A DNA stretch of 64,000 bases. It comes from Leuconostoc inhae. Its GTDB lineage: Bacteria; Bacillota; Bacilli; Lactobacillales; Lactobacillaceae. The stretch's first letter is position 1, and every line of letters starts with the position of its first letter. This document shows positions 26,508 to 36,412 of the stretch, in pieces. The notes beneath the pieces are model-generated. The model did no database searches, was not told the DNA's origin, and saw only the letters and a list, made by a program, of their open reading frames with translations. Position numbers and translations under genes: made by a program. The stretch lies in assembly GCF_019656015.1 (NCBI RefSeq), contig NZ_BPKW01000005.1, positions 124,001 to 188,000 on the forward strand, in the 5' to 3' direction.

Positions 26508-27209
26508 ATGAATAAATATCAGATCATCCATGATGAATTGCTAAAAAAGATTAATGATGGGAAATATCCAGAAGATGCAAAATTACCTAGTGATTTTGCC
26601 TTAATGAATCGCTATCATGTTGCTCGTGAGACGTCGCGAAAGGCTGTTGCAATGTTAGTTGATGAAGGATATGTCATGCGAATTAAAGGTCGTGGGACAT
26701 TTGTTATTAACCAAAATCGTTATTCATTTCCGATTTCGCATGTTGAAAGTTATCGTGAATTAGCAGCACGCTTAAATCTCAACGAGCGGACACAACTGGA
26801 TGCTATTTCAGATAAAGACGTGCCATTGGTTTTTGATAATGATGGGCAATTACCCTTACCGGCAACGGAAATTGTGCGTATTCGTTATTTGGATAACGAG
26901 CCCGTCATTATTGACCGGGACTATGTTTTAAAAGATGTTGTCCCAGAAATTAAAAGTTTATCAACGTCATTGTCATTATTTGAATTATTTGAGCAAAAGT
27001 TAGGTTTAGTGATTAGTTATGCAAAAAAGACAATTACGATTGAAACCGCCAATACATTGGATAGGCAGTTAATGTCATTGACAGAACCAATGTCAATTGT
27101 TGTGATTCGTTCAGAAACATTTCTGAATGATGGGAGAATTATCTCATTTACTGAATCTCGTCATCGTGGCGATCGATTTAAGAGTGTTGAATTTTCTAGA
27201 CGCCATTAG
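26508..27209 (+). CDS. treR: Trehalose operon repressor, GntR/HutC family
   Basis: 233 residues from ATG 26508, 8 nt behind GAGGAG. N-terminal winged helix (KLPSDFALMNRYHVARETSRKAVAMLVDEGYVMRIKGRGTFV) and UTRA domain (PATEIVRIRYLDNEPVIIDRDYVL). TreR of this type releases DNA on binding trehalose-6-phosphate. Identity is inferred from the family plus the neighbours (PTS, GH65 phosphorylase, beta-PGM). It is first in the operon, under the cre-controlled promoter. Confidence 0.88.
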   Translation: MNKYQIIHDELLKKINDGKYPEDAKLPSDFALMNRYHVARETSRKAVAMLVDEGYVMRIKGRGTFVINQNRYSFPISHVESYRELAARLNLNERTQLDAISDKDVPLVFDNDGQLPLPATEIVRIRYLDNEPVIIDRDYVLKDVVPEIKSLSTSLSLFELFEQKLGLVISYAKKTITIETANTLDRQLMSLTEPMSIVVIRSETFLNDGRIISFTESRHRGDRFKSVEFSRRH

Positions 27210-27247
27210 GATGACGTTTAAAAATGGTTATGTATAGGAGAAAAGAA

Positions 27248-29296
27248 ATGGCACAAACAAAAATTTTGGCGCCGCTTGCCGGCAGACTTATTCCACTAAT
27301 AGAAGTTGATGATCCAATTTTTAGCAAGCAGACGATGGGTGAGGGATTTGGGCTCATACCAACGGGTCATGATATTGTTGCCCCAGTGACTGGTGAAGTT
27401 ATTGCCCTACAAGGACACGCATTTGGTTTGCATAATTCAGATGGCTTAGATGTGTTGACACATATTGGCCTTGAAACAGTCAGCCTTGATGGCAAACCAT
27501 TTTCATGGACAATCAAAAAAGGCGATCATGTACGTGCTGGCGATAAAGTTGGGTCTGTTGATTTGACTCAAATTACTGCTGCTAAGTTATCTACAACCAC
27601 CATGGTGGTTGTCACAAACACGGCTGAGAGGTTAGAAAAGTTAGAAGTCATCGGTTATCAACCAGTAACAGCTGGTGAAATGGTTGCTAATGCGACGATT
27701 AAACAAGAAGTAACCGAAACAACTAAAATGAGTAGCGCAAAAAAAGGACCTGATAATCAATATGAGGAACTTGCTACTGATATTATTGCTGGTGTTGGTG
27801 GTGCACAAAATGTAGATAAAGTGATTCACTGTATTACGCGATTGCGTTTTTATTTGAAAGATCATAACGCTGCTGATAATCATGCTATTGAAAGCTTAGA
27901 TGGTATAGCGGGTGTGAATTATGCTGATTCATTAGGACAATATCAAGTTGTTATTGGTCCAGCTGTGGCTGATGTTTACGATGAGGTAGTTGCCCAGTTA
28001 GGTGATAGCGTTGTTGATGATGAAGCAACAAATCAAGCAGTTGCTGAAACAGCAGGCAACAATGCTTCTAAAAATCCAATCGTACATGCGTTTCAGGCAA
28101 TTATTGGCACAATTACGGGTTCAATGATGCCAATAATTGGCTTGCTTGCTGCTGGTGGTATGTTAAATGGTTTCTTGAGTTTAGTATCGAATCAAGCATC
28201 ATTTCCGGCTATTTATTTTATTGATCCAGCGTCAAGTACGTTTACAATTTTGCAATCAATGGCAATGGCACCGTTTTATTTTCTACCAATTCTAGTTGGT
28301 TTTTCAGCGGCACAACAACTTAAAAGTGATCCATTTGTTGTGGCAGCCATTGGTGCATTTCTTGTTAAACCAGAATTTATTAGTTTAACAAATGCTCATG
28401 TTGTCAATAATGAGCTTGCACAGCCTGGTAAAATTATGGGAACATTATTTGGGGTTAGTTTGAATTCGAGTTTCTTCGGCTTGCCAATTAATATTCCAAG
28501 TTATGCCTATTCAATTTTTCCAATTATTTTTGCCGCGTGGCTAGCACGCCCAGTTGGTAATTGGCTTAAAAAGAAGTTGCCCTTAGTCTTACGATCAATT
28601 TTCCAACCGTTACTAACATTAGTAATTGTGGCTTCTGTAGTGTTGATTTTTGTCGGACCTGCAATCACGTTAGCATCGCAAGGTATTTCTACTGTGATTA
28701 ACTGGTTACTCCATTTGAATTATCCATTGTCTGGTTTGATTATTGGTGGTTTGTACCAAGCACTTGTCATATTTGGTTTGCATTGGATGGTTGTGCCATT
28801 GATTGCTAACGAAATTGCACAAACAGGACATTCAACGTTGAACGCTATTGTTAATTTTACAATGATTGCGCAAGGTGCTGGTGCGCTAGCTGTCTGGGCA
28901 AAAACAAAAATTCCTTCACTTAAAGGGCTTGCCGGCGCTGGCTTCTTATCAGCAATGGCTGGTATTACCGAGCCTGCTATGTATGGTATTAACTTAAAGT
29001 ATGGTCGTGTGTTCTGGATGGCTAATATTGGTGGTGCTGTTGGTGGCTTGATTGCAGGACTGTTTAACTTGAATATGTATGGTTTCACTGGTTCATTAAT
29101 TGGTTTCCCATCGTTTGCTGTACCAAAAGGACAGGTAGGCGCTGGCAATAATATGTTGATCTTCTGGATTGCGTCGGCCGCAACAATTATCGTGTCGTTT
29201 GCAATGGTTTACTTCTTCGGATTTAAAGATTCAGATGTGAATGCAATAAAAACCGTTGAGAAGAAAAATGCCTTTAAAGATGCTGTTGGTAAATAA
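27248..29296 (+). CDS. treB: Trehalose-type PTS permease, fused EIIA-EIIB-EIIC
   Basis: 682 residues from ATG 27248, behind TAGGAG. EIIA(Glc) domain first (residues 1-150, phospho-His72 in LDVLTHIGLET), EIIB at about 172-250 with phospho-Cys195 (VDKVIHCITRLRFYLKD), then EIIC with about ten membrane helices (VHAFQAIIGTITGSMMPIIGLLAAGGML, AGFLSAMAGITEPAMYGINLKY). It imports trehalose as trehalose-6-P. The A-B-C order is unusual, as most relatives are B-C-A or B-C, but it is complete. Substrate inferred from the operon; sucrose or beta-glucoside PTS are close relatives. Confidence 0.87.
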   Translation: MAQTKILAPLAGRLIPLIEVDDPIFSKQTMGEGFGLIPTGHDIVAPVTGEVIALQGHAFGLHNSDGLDVLTHIGLETVSLDGKPFSWTIKKGDHVRAGDKVGSVDLTQITAAKLSTTTMVVVTNTAERLEKLEVIGYQPVTAGEMVANATIKQEVTETTKMSSAKKGPDNQYEELATDIIAGVGGAQNVDKVIHCITRLRFYLKDHNAADNHAIESLDGIAGVNYADSLGQYQVVIGPAVADVYDEVVAQLGDSVVDDEATNQAVAETAGNNASKNPIVHAFQAIIGTITGSMMPIIGLLAAGGMLNGFLSLVSNQASFPAIYFIDPASSTFTILQSMAMAPFYFLPILVGFSAAQQLKSDPFVVAAIGAFLVKPEFISLTNAHVVNNELAQPGKIMGTLFGVSLNSSFFGLPINIPSYAYSIFPIIFAAWLARPVGNWLKKKLPLVLRSIFQPLLTLVIVASVVLIFVGPAITLASQGISTVINWLLHLNYPLSGLIIGGLYQALVIFGLHWMVVPLIANEIAQTGHSTLNAIVNFTMIAQGAGALAVWAKTKIPSLKGLAGAGFLSAMAGITEPAMYGINLKYGRVFWMANIGGAVGGLIAGLFNLNMYGFTGSLIGFPSFAVPKGQVGAGNNMLIFWIASAATIIVSFAMVYFFGFKDSDVNAIKTVEKKNAFKDAVGK

Positions 29297-29320
29297 GCTG
29301 TTAACATTTAAGGAGGAAAC

Positions 29321-31693
29321 ATGACAGAAAATACTTGGTCGTTAACTTATGATGATGTCGTTACTGGCGTAAAAAACTATGGTCGTGAAAGTTTACTTAG
29401 TTTAGGAAATGGTTTTCTTGGTTGGCGTGGCTCACTTGTTACAAACACTTATGATGACGATTTTTATCCTGGGTTATATGCAGCTGGTGTCTTTAATCAA
29501 ACGTCAACACCAGTTGCTGGACGCGCTGTTATTAATGAAGATTTAGTTAACTTACCAAACGTGCAATTGATGACTGTATCAGTTGCTGGTAAATCTTTAG
29601 TGATTAACAATGAAACGATGACGACTTTGGCACGACGACTTGATTTTAAAACCGGCACATTAGTTGATCAATACTGTATTTTGGCAGATGATAACCCAGC
29701 GCATTTTGTTGATATTGAAACTACCAAAATTGTTGACCCGATAAATTGGCATTGTTTGGCTTTGAAATTTAAAGTGACACCTAGTTATGATGTTGATTTG
29801 ACAATTGATGCCAAAATTGATGGTAGTATTGAAAATAAAAACGTTGCGCGTTATCGAGATTTTGATTCGAAAGAATTTATGATTCAATCAATAACTAACA
29901 CAACTTTAACAACACGTACACGGACAACTGACGTAACAGTAGCTGTGGCATCGCGATCAAATGGCGAAAATGTGCAATCAAAAACAACTCAGATAACAGA
30001 TGACAGTATTATTGATCATTATGTCACTCAGGGCCAAGCGGGAAAAGCAGTAACCATCACACGTGTGATGGCACTAGCAACTGATTTGGAAACAAAAACA
30101 GATGCCACATTATTCGTTCAGAATGCCATTAATCAGACAACATTTTCAAAAATTGAACAAAATAGTCATGACTATTGGCATGAAGTATGGCAGACAAAAG
30201 ATATTCAAATTACTGGCGATGATGCGATGCAAAAATTAGTTAGAATGGGTATTTTTCATTTGAATCAAATGGGGAATAGACACGCTAATCCAGAGTTAGA
30301 TGTGTCTGTTGGTTCTCGAGGATTAACTGGGGAAGGTTATCGTGGCCATATTTTCTGGGATGAACTGTTTGCGTTACCCTATTATTCAGCAAACGAACCA
30401 ATTGTGGCACGATCAATTTTGAAATATCGCACCAATCGCTTGGCAGTAGCTGAAAAAAATGCTTTGTCTGAAAATGAGATTGGTGCAATGTATCCTTGGC
30501 AATCTGGGATGTATGGGGATGAACAAAGCCAGTTAATTCATTTAAATACAGTTGATAATACTTGGATTGCTGATAATTCTCGCCTGCAACGTCACGTGTC
30601 TTTGGCAATAGCCTATAACATGTGGGCATACCAGAAAATGACAGGTAAGCTAGATCATCTGGATAATAATGGGTTAGAAATGCTCATACAAATCGCTAGA
30701 TTTTGGATTAACAAGGCGCAATTAGCAGGCGATCGATTTATTATTGCTGGTGTGATGGGGCCAAATGAGTTTCACGAAGAAATTCCTGGTGCGCATAAGG
30801 GTGGTTTACTTAACAATGCCTATACAAATATTATGTTAGTGTGGTTATTGAATTATTTGCATGACTTATCACAAAATCTAGCTAGCAATTTTAGTCAGGT
30901 CGCTAAGCAAGTTGGGTATACTGAAGAAGAACAAAAAAAGGCAGAGATGATGCGTCATCTCTTGAAATTGTCAATTAACAGTGATGGTATTGTTGAACAA
31001 TATGAAGGTTTCTTTCAATTGAAACAGTTAGATTTTGCTGCTTATAAAACTAAATATGGCGACATTCATCGTATTGATCGACTTTTAAAAGCAGAGGGAA
31101 AATCACCAGATGATTATCAAGTCATTAAACAAGCTGATTTCTTGATGTTAATTTATAATTTAGGTGCTACGCATACTCGTGAGTTGATTATGCAATTGGG
31201 ATATCAATTACCAGCTGATTGGTTAGCTAAAAATACGGCCTATTATTTAGCACGGACAACACATGGTTCAACAACATCGCGACCAGTATTTGCAGGTATT
31301 TATGTTGAACTTGCACGGCAGGGGAATACAATATTTGAAACACAAGCTTATGACTTTTTAACTGATGCAATTGGTTCAGATTATTATGATATACAAGGCG
31401 GTACAACAGCTGAAGGTGTTCATATGGGCGTGATGGGTGAGACACTAGCAGTCATTCAAAACGACTATGCTGGTGTGGATATGCTACATGGTACATTTAC
31501 ATTAAATCCACGGCTGCCTAAACAATGGTCAAAACTAAGTTTCACACAGCAATATCAAGGGACAAAGTTAACCATTGAAATGACAGCTAAAGAAGTGACA
31601 ATTGTTAGTGATCGTGATATTAACATTGTGGTTGCTGGACAAACAGTTGAACTTATCGGCCAACAAGAGAGAAAGGTAGTTTACAATGGTTGA
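29321..31693 (+). CDS. treP: GH65 phosphorylase, probably trehalose-6-phosphate phosphorylase
   Basis: 790 residues, the GH65 length. N-terminal beta-sandwich (ESLLSLGNGFLGWRGS), (alpha/alpha)6 barrel with EGYRGHIFWDELFALPYY, and the catalytic acid Glu483 in VMGPNEFHEEIPG. Phosphate-binding THGSTTSRPVFAGIYVELA. GH65 also contains maltose and kojibiose phosphorylases. TreR, the PTS and pgmB beside it favour trehalose-6-P + phosphate giving beta-glucose-1-P + glucose-6-P, the Lactococcus route. AAGGAGG precedes the start. The 3' end overlaps pgmB by 8 nt. Confidence 0.85.
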   Translation: MTENTWSLTYDDVVTGVKNYGRESLLSLGNGFLGWRGSLVTNTYDDDFYPGLYAAGVFNQTSTPVAGRAVINEDLVNLPNVQLMTVSVAGKSLVINNETMTTLARRLDFKTGTLVDQYCILADDNPAHFVDIETTKIVDPINWHCLALKFKVTPSYDVDLTIDAKIDGSIENKNVARYRDFDSKEFMIQSITNTTLTTRTRTTDVTVAVASRSNGENVQSKTTQITDDSIIDHYVTQGQAGKAVTITRVMALATDLETKTDATLFVQNAINQTTFSKIEQNSHDYWHEVWQTKDIQITGDDAMQKLVRMGIFHLNQMGNRHANPELDVSVGSRGLTGEGYRGHIFWDELFALPYYSANEPIVARSILKYRTNRLAVAEKNALSENEIGAMYPWQSGMYGDEQSQLIHLNTVDNTWIADNSRLQRHVSLAIAYNMWAYQKMTGKLDHLDNNGLEMLIQIARFWINKAQLAGDRFIIAGVMGPNEFHEEIPGAHKGGLLNNAYTNIMLVWLLNYLHDLSQNLASNFSQVAKQVGYTEEEQKKAEMMRHLLKLSINSDGIVEQYEGFFQLKQLDFAAYKTKYGDIHRIDRLLKAEGKSPDDYQVIKQADFLMLIYNLGATHTRELIMQLGYQLPADWLAKNTAYYLARTTHGSTTSRPVFAGIYVELARQGNTIFETQAYDFLTDAIGSDYYDIQGGTTAEGVHMGVMGETLAVIQNDYAGVDMLHGTFTLNPRLPKQWSKLSFTQQYQGTKLTIEMTAKEVTIVSDRDINIVVAGQTVELIGQQERKVVYNG

Positions 31694-32366
31694 ATTTTCA
31701 GACATTAAAGGCTTTACGTTTGATTTAGATGGTGTCATTACTGATACGGCTAAGTTTCATGAGCAAGCATGGCATGATTTAGCAACGCAAATAGGTGTTA
31801 CTTGGTCTGATGATCTGGGTAGCCAATTGAAGGGCATTAGCCGTATGGATTCTTTAAATATGATTTTGTCAGCTGGGGGACAGCAAAACAAGTATAGTGA
31901 TGATGAAAAATTAACGTTCACTGCACAAAAGAATACCCATTATGTTGAACTCATTCAAGGCATTACACCAGCAGACATTTTACCAGGAGTAACCGCGTTT
32001 TTGTCAGAACTTAAGTCTGGTGGCTATATTGCAAGTATTGCAAGTGCTTCTAAAAACGCACCGAAAATCCTTGAAAAGTTAGGCATTACCGATAACTTTG
32101 TCGGAATTGTTGATCCAGCAACCTTATCACATGGTAAGCCTGATCCAGAAATATTTACTAAAGCTGGCGATATTTTAAAGCTAGATCCAAACCAAATTAT
32201 AGGGTTGGAGGACGCTAGTGCAGGAGTAGAAGCCATTAAAGCCTCAGGGCAGACAGCTTTAGGAATTGGCTTAGCTGCTAAATCTGCATCTCCGCAGTTA
32301 TGGGTAGCAAGTACAGCAGAAATTTCGTTGGCAAATATTGCTGCTGGTATGCGAAATAATCTATAA
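31686..32366 (+). CDS. pgmB: Beta-phosphoglucomutase
   Basis: 226 residues, HAD superfamily. Motif I FTFDLDGVITDTAKFHEQAWHDL (Asp nucleophile and acid/base Asp), substrate loop QLKGISRMDSL, motif II IASASKNAPKIL, motif IV GLEDASAGVEAIKASG. It converts beta-glucose-1-P from the phosphorylase to glucose-6-P. The start overlaps treP, so the two are coupled and expressed together. Confidence 0.95.
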   Translation: MVEFSDIKGFTFDLDGVITDTAKFHEQAWHDLATQIGVTWSDDLGSQLKGISRMDSLNMILSAGGQQNKYSDDEKLTFTAQKNTHYVELIQGITPADILPGVTAFLSELKSGGYIASIASASKNAPKILEKLGITDNFVGIVDPATLSHGKPDPEIFTKAGDILKLDPNQIIGLEDASAGVEAIKASGQTALGIGLAAKSASPQLWVASTAEISLANIAAGMRNNL

Positions 32367-32407
32367 ATGCAATGTAATTATGAGAAAATAAATCAATTAT
32401 AAGTTTG

Positions 32408-32445
32408 GTACTAGACGCTATTATGTGGCGTTTAGTACTTTTTTT
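32408..32445 (+). terminator. Terminator of trehalose operon
   Basis: Stem GTACTAGACGC / GCGTTTAGTAC (one G-T pair) with a seven-T tail. The remaining gap to 32638 is AT-rich; I see no other feature in it. Confidence 0.9.
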
Positions 32446-32638
32446 ATTGGTATCAGTTTGTTGATAAAAAAATAGTATGTTTAAAAAATTCAGGATAATT
32501 GTATATGAAGCTAAAAATTAAAAAGTTGTAGTGACATAAGTTACATAAGTTACTTTACTTTCTTTTTGTTAACTATTTCACATAATAAAGATATTATAGT
32601 TATTGGAAAGTACAATAAATTTATTGGAGGCTTTAAAA

Positions 32639-33703
32639 ATGGACTTTTTCAATGCGTTGGAGAGGACGTTCACTAATGTTAATATTGTGAGCGCGATCAC
32701 ATCTACGGTGTTTATTATTTTAATTGGTTATGCTATGCGCAAACGGGGGATTTTTACAGATACATTTGCTAAAACGTTGACCAAAGTTGTATTAAGTGTT
32801 GCGTTACCTGCATTAGCGTTTACATCTTTCATGCAACCAATCGATCCTAAAACGTTGAGTCAGAGTACGAATGTTTTAATTTGGGGAATCATCATGTATA
32901 TTGTTTTGATTTTTGTAATGAACCCATTTTTTGCTATGTACAAAACAAAGGGTGATCGACAAATGACCTTAAAAGTGTTATCTATTTTTGGATCAACAAC
33001 TTTTTTTGGTTTACCTATTGTTGGTGCTGTATGGGGGGCCAAAGGTATACTCTATGGCTCAATATTTAATATAGGTTATCGTATTTTTCTTTACTCATAC
33101 GCTTACATTAAAATGTCGGGGCTCAAAATGGAGGCATCAAATATTAAAAAAATGTTTCTTAACCCTATTGTGATTGCAACCTTTGCGGGTCTTATATTGT
33201 GGTTAGTACAAGGATTTGTACCAACAGTTGCGGTAACTGATTTAGCTGGTAAAATGCAAAATGTCGCTTTCTATAGAATTGATTTAACAGCAATGTGGTT
33301 AATGAAACCGTTAACCTATCTATCTGGATTGGCATCGCCATTAGCTTGGTTAGCAATTGGATCAACATTAGGTTCAATTTCATTTGCACAAGCCTTTTCA
33401 GATAAAACATCTTGGTATTATACATTGATTAAAATTATTGTGGTACCCATCATTAATATTATTTTACTTACGATCCTATCAATGACGCATATTTTGCCAG
33501 TTGATCAGACGGCATTGTCTGTTATTGTGATTATGATGGCAACACCACCAGCCACAGTGGCAGTTTCTTATGCCATTAGTTTTGATCGAGAAGCGTTGTT
33601 AGCATCAAACACATCTTTGTTGGCAACTCTAGGTGCTGTTGTTATGACACCGGTTTGGATTGTTGTGCTAAATATTATTGCGCATACTGGCTTATTTAAT
33701 TAG
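32639..33703 (+). CDS. AEC-family (auxin efflux carrier-like) organic acid permease
   Basis: 354 residues from ATG 32639, behind TTGGAGG. It has about 10 membrane helices. Typical AEC features: N-terminal FIILIGYAMRKRGIFTDTFAKTLTKVVLSVALPALAF and C-terminal VIVIMMATPPATVAVSYAISFDREALLASNTSLLATLGAVVMTPVW. The family includes MleP-like malate carriers. The adjacent 2-hydroxyacid dehydrogenase and a CitA/DcuS-type system support a carboxylate such as malate, lactate or citrate. The exact substrate is unknown. Confidence 0.85.
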   Translation: MDFFNALERTFTNVNIVSAITSTVFIILIGYAMRKRGIFTDTFAKTLTKVVLSVALPALAFTSFMQPIDPKTLSQSTNVLIWGIIMYIVLIFVMNPFFAMYKTKGDRQMTLKVLSIFGSTTFFGLPIVGAVWGAKGILYGSIFNIGYRIFLYSYAYIKMSGLKMEASNIKKMFLNPIVIATFAGLILWLVQGFVPTVAVTDLAGKMQNVAFYRIDLTAMWLMKPLTYLSGLASPLAWLAIGSTLGSISFAQAFSDKTSWYYTLIKIIVVPIINIILLTILSMTHILPVDQTALSVIVIMMATPPATVAVSYAISFDREALLASNTSLLATLGAVVMTPVWIVVLNIIAHTGLFN

Positions 33704-33719
33704 TCAAAAGGGGATAAAT

Positions 33720-34727
33720 ATGTTTAAAATAACAGCTTATGGCGTTCGAAAAAACGAAATTGATTATTTTAAAAAATTAAATATTTTTGACTATGAATTA
33801 AATTTAATTGCTGATAATTTAAAAAAATCAAATATTACTACTGCAAAAGGGTCTGATGGTGTTTTATTACGTGCCAATAATGATGGTTCTGAACCAATAT
33901 TACGTCAGTTACGTGCATGGGGTATTAAGTATGTGTTTACACGAACGATTGGTTATGATCATATTGATTTAAAGGCTGCGGAATCATTAGGAATTACTGT
34001 TGCACGCGTGCCGTCATATTCACCATATGCAGTAGCTGATTTAGCGATGAATTTAGGTATTACACTCGTGAGGCGCACTGCTATAGCAACATCACGCGCA
34101 GCACTGGCCGATTTTAAAGTTGAACCTGATTTGTTTGGGCGAGAAATTCACGATTTAACAATCGGTATTATGGGTACTGGTCATATTGGTTTAGCTGAGG
34201 CTAAGTTGTATAAAGGTATGGGAGCTAGAGTTATAGGATATGACATTTATCATTCGGATGCTGCTGAATCAGTTTTGGAGTTTGTGTCACAAGAAGAATT
34301 ACTAGCTATGTCAGATGTGGTTAGTTTACACATACCACATTTTCCAGGGAAAAATGATCATTTCTTTGGTAGTAAATTAATTGGTCAAATGAAACGAGGA
34401 GCTATTTTAATCAATACATCACGCGCAGAAATAACAGATCAATCAGCAATTATCACTGCAATAAAAACGGGTCAACTTGGTGGATTTGGTGCTGATGTGA
34501 TTTTACGTGAAAAAGAAATATTCGGACAGCAATTTGATGATAATCATCTTTTAAATGATAAGGAAGTAATGGCATTACTTGATTTATATCCTAAAGTACT
34601 GTTAACGCCACATATTGGATCATATACTGAAGAAGCGTTGACAGATATGATTAACATTAGTTATCAAAATTTTAATGATATGTTAATCAAGGGATCAACA
34701 ACTAATGCTGTAGTCACAATGTCATAA
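33720..34727 (+). CDS. D-lactate dehydrogenase-like 2-hydroxyacid dehydrogenase
   Basis: 335 residues from ATG 33720, behind AAAGGGG; 16 nt after the AEC gene, so the two form an operon. NAD-binding fold GIMGTGHIGLAEAKLYKGMGARVIGYDIY. Catalytic Arg in INTSRAEITDQ and His in LTPHIGSYTEEAL. The N-terminus (FKITAYGVRKNEIDYFKK...KGSDGVLLRAN...FTRTIGYDHIDL) belongs to the D-LDH/VanH group. It interconverts a 2-oxo acid and its D-hydroxy acid. Main D-LDH or a broad paralogue cannot be decided here. Confidence 0.85.
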   Translation: MFKITAYGVRKNEIDYFKKLNIFDYELNLIADNLKKSNITTAKGSDGVLLRANNDGSEPILRQLRAWGIKYVFTRTIGYDHIDLKAAESLGITVARVPSYSPYAVADLAMNLGITLVRRTAIATSRAALADFKVEPDLFGREIHDLTIGIMGTGHIGLAEAKLYKGMGARVIGYDIYHSDAAESVLEFVSQEELLAMSDVVSLHIPHFPGKNDHFFGSKLIGQMKRGAILINTSRAEITDQSAIITAIKTGQLGGFGADVILREKEIFGQQFDDNHLLNDKEVMALLDLYPKVLLTPHIGSYTEEALTDMINISYQNFNDMLIKGSTTNAVVTMS

Positions 34728-34737
34728 TTAATGAGTG

Positions 34738-34770
34738 TAAAGAGGATTTAGAACGTCTAAATCTTTTTTG
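34738..34770 (+). terminator. Terminator of the AEC-dehydrogenase operon
   Basis: Stem GATTTAGA / TCTAAATC with an ACG loop and six T. Confidence 0.85.
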
Positions 34771-34810
34771 TGTTATATTCAAGATAATACATAAATGTGG
34801 GGAATTTGAA

Positions 34811-36412
34811 GTGAAACAAATAAAGAATATACCATTATATGTAATAATTATCGGAATTGTTGTCATGGCAACGGTAATTTCGTTAGGAACGACAGGTATA
34901 TTATTACAGCAAGTTATTGAAAAAAATGAGCGAGAAAACATTAATTTACGGCTAAAAAGTACTGCTCAAATGGCTGCCTTAGAGCCTATAATTATTCGCG
35001 GTTTGTCATTAAACGCGTCTCAAAGTGATAAAAATGCTGTACAAAATTATGCGCAACGATTGGCAAACACAGCTAATATTGATTTTGTTGTTGTAGTCAA
35101 CGATGATTTGTATCGATTATCCCATCCAAATGAGAAGCAAATTGGCAAAAAATTTAGCTCACCACAAGATGCACGTCAGACTTTACAGGGAAAAGCACAT
35201 TTTTCGACCAAAGTTGGCGTGTTGGGATTGGGTTATCGTTATTTCGAGCCGGTTTATGATACAAATCATAGTATTATTGGTCTTGTCAGCGTTGGTCTGA
35301 CGGAGGATACGATTGCAAGATCTATAAAAACGGCAAGACGGCCAATATTTGTTGGTTTAATTGTCGGATTGCTAATTGGTATTGCTGGGGCAGTTTTTTT
35401 AGCTAAACGAGTAAAGAAAATACTATTAAATATGGAACCTCATGTTATTGCAAAAAAATTAGTTGAAAAAAATACGATTGAAAACAGTATGATGGAAGGT
35501 TTACTGGCAGTAGATGATCAGCAAAATATTATTGCAAAAAATATGACCGCTGATCAATTATTACCTGGAATAGGAGATATTGGGGATCATTTACCAATTG
35601 AAATTTTTCAAACATTTTTTGCAAGATCAGAAAAAGATAGTGACACGAAACGTGTGCTGTTTCAAACACGCGCCTATCTATATTCTGTGGCACAATTAGT
35701 TAGTCCAGCAGTCGGATCACTTTTATTATTTCGTGATATTACAGATTTCAAAGAAATTGTAGAGGAATTAGATGGAACAAAACAGTATGCACAGGCTCTA
35801 AGAGCGCAAACGCATGAATTTATGAATAAACTGCAAGCCATTACAGGATTGATTGAATTAAAAAAATACGATGAAGTGATTACATTAATACCACAGTTAA
35901 CGAGTGATTATCAACAGAATATTGGGTATATCATGGCGCGTGTTAAAATGCCGGTTATTGCTGGTTTTTTAATTGGTAAAATGAATTACGCACAGGAACA
36001 TGATATTATATTAAATATCAGTGAATCGTCTTATTTACCTAAGCTGGCTATTTTGAGAAGAGAAGTAACAAATATCATTAAAATATTAGGCAATATTATC
36101 GATAATGCAGTGGACGCACTATCTGATAGCAATAACTATCAGAAAAAAATTGATGTATTGTTACGATATGATGATGAGGGGCAGACACTTATTATTACTA
36201 TTGAGGATAATGGTAGTGGTATAGCATCTAATCAGCTTGTAGAGATTTTAACTATTGGCTTTTCGACGAAAGGTCATGGACGAGGCTTTGGATTAACTAC
36301 AGTTAATGCCATTATTATGGATCATCATGGTGTTTTTGATATACAATCAACATTGACTATCGGCACTAAAGTTTATATCGAATATCCGCTCAGAAATGCG
36401 AGGCCTATGTAA
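34811..36412 (+). CDS. CitA/DcuS-family sensor histidine kinase
   Basis: 533 residues, GTG start after GGGG. Membrane helix about 9-30, extracytoplasmic PDC/Cache-like sensor of about 135 residues (TANIDFVVVVNDDLYRLSHPNEKQIGKKF), helix about 178-198, PAS region, then the SpoOB/CitA-type phosphoacceptor His335 (ALRAQTHEFMNKLQAITGLIEL) and HATPase (NIIDNAVDAL, IEDNGSGI, GRGFGLTTV). Such kinases sense citrate, malate or C4-dicarboxylates. The regulator follows with no gap. Confidence 0.93.
   Translation: MKQIKNIPLYVIIIGIVVMATVISLGTTGILLQQVIEKNERENINLRLKSTAQMAALEPIIIRGLSLNASQSDKNAVQNYAQRLANTANIDFVVVVNDDLYRLSHPNEKQIGKKFSSPQDARQTLQGKAHFSTKVGVLGLGYRYFEPVYDTNHSIIGLVSVGLTEDTIARSIKTARRPIFVGLIVGLLIGIAGAVFLAKRVKKILLNMEPHVIAKKLVEKNTIENSMMEGLLAVDDQQNIIAKNMTADQLLPGIGDIGDHLPIEIFQTFFARSEKDSDTKRVLFQTRAYLYSVAQLVSPAVGSLLLFRDITDFKEIVEELDGTKQYAQALRAQTHEFMNKLQAITGLIELKKYDEVITLIPQLTSDYQQNIGYIMARVKMPVIAGFLIGKMNYAQEHDIILNISESSYLPKLAILRREVTNIIKILGNIIDNAVDALSDSNNYQKKIDVLLRYDDEGQTLIITIEDNGSGIASNQLVEILTIGFSTKGHGRGFGLTTVNAIIMDHHGVFDIQSTLTIGTKVYIEYPLRNARPM

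Noticed and set aside
28720-29148. 142-codon minus-strand frame inside the PTS gene
   Set aside because: Antisense of membrane helices, Pro/Ala/Ile-rich, no family pattern.
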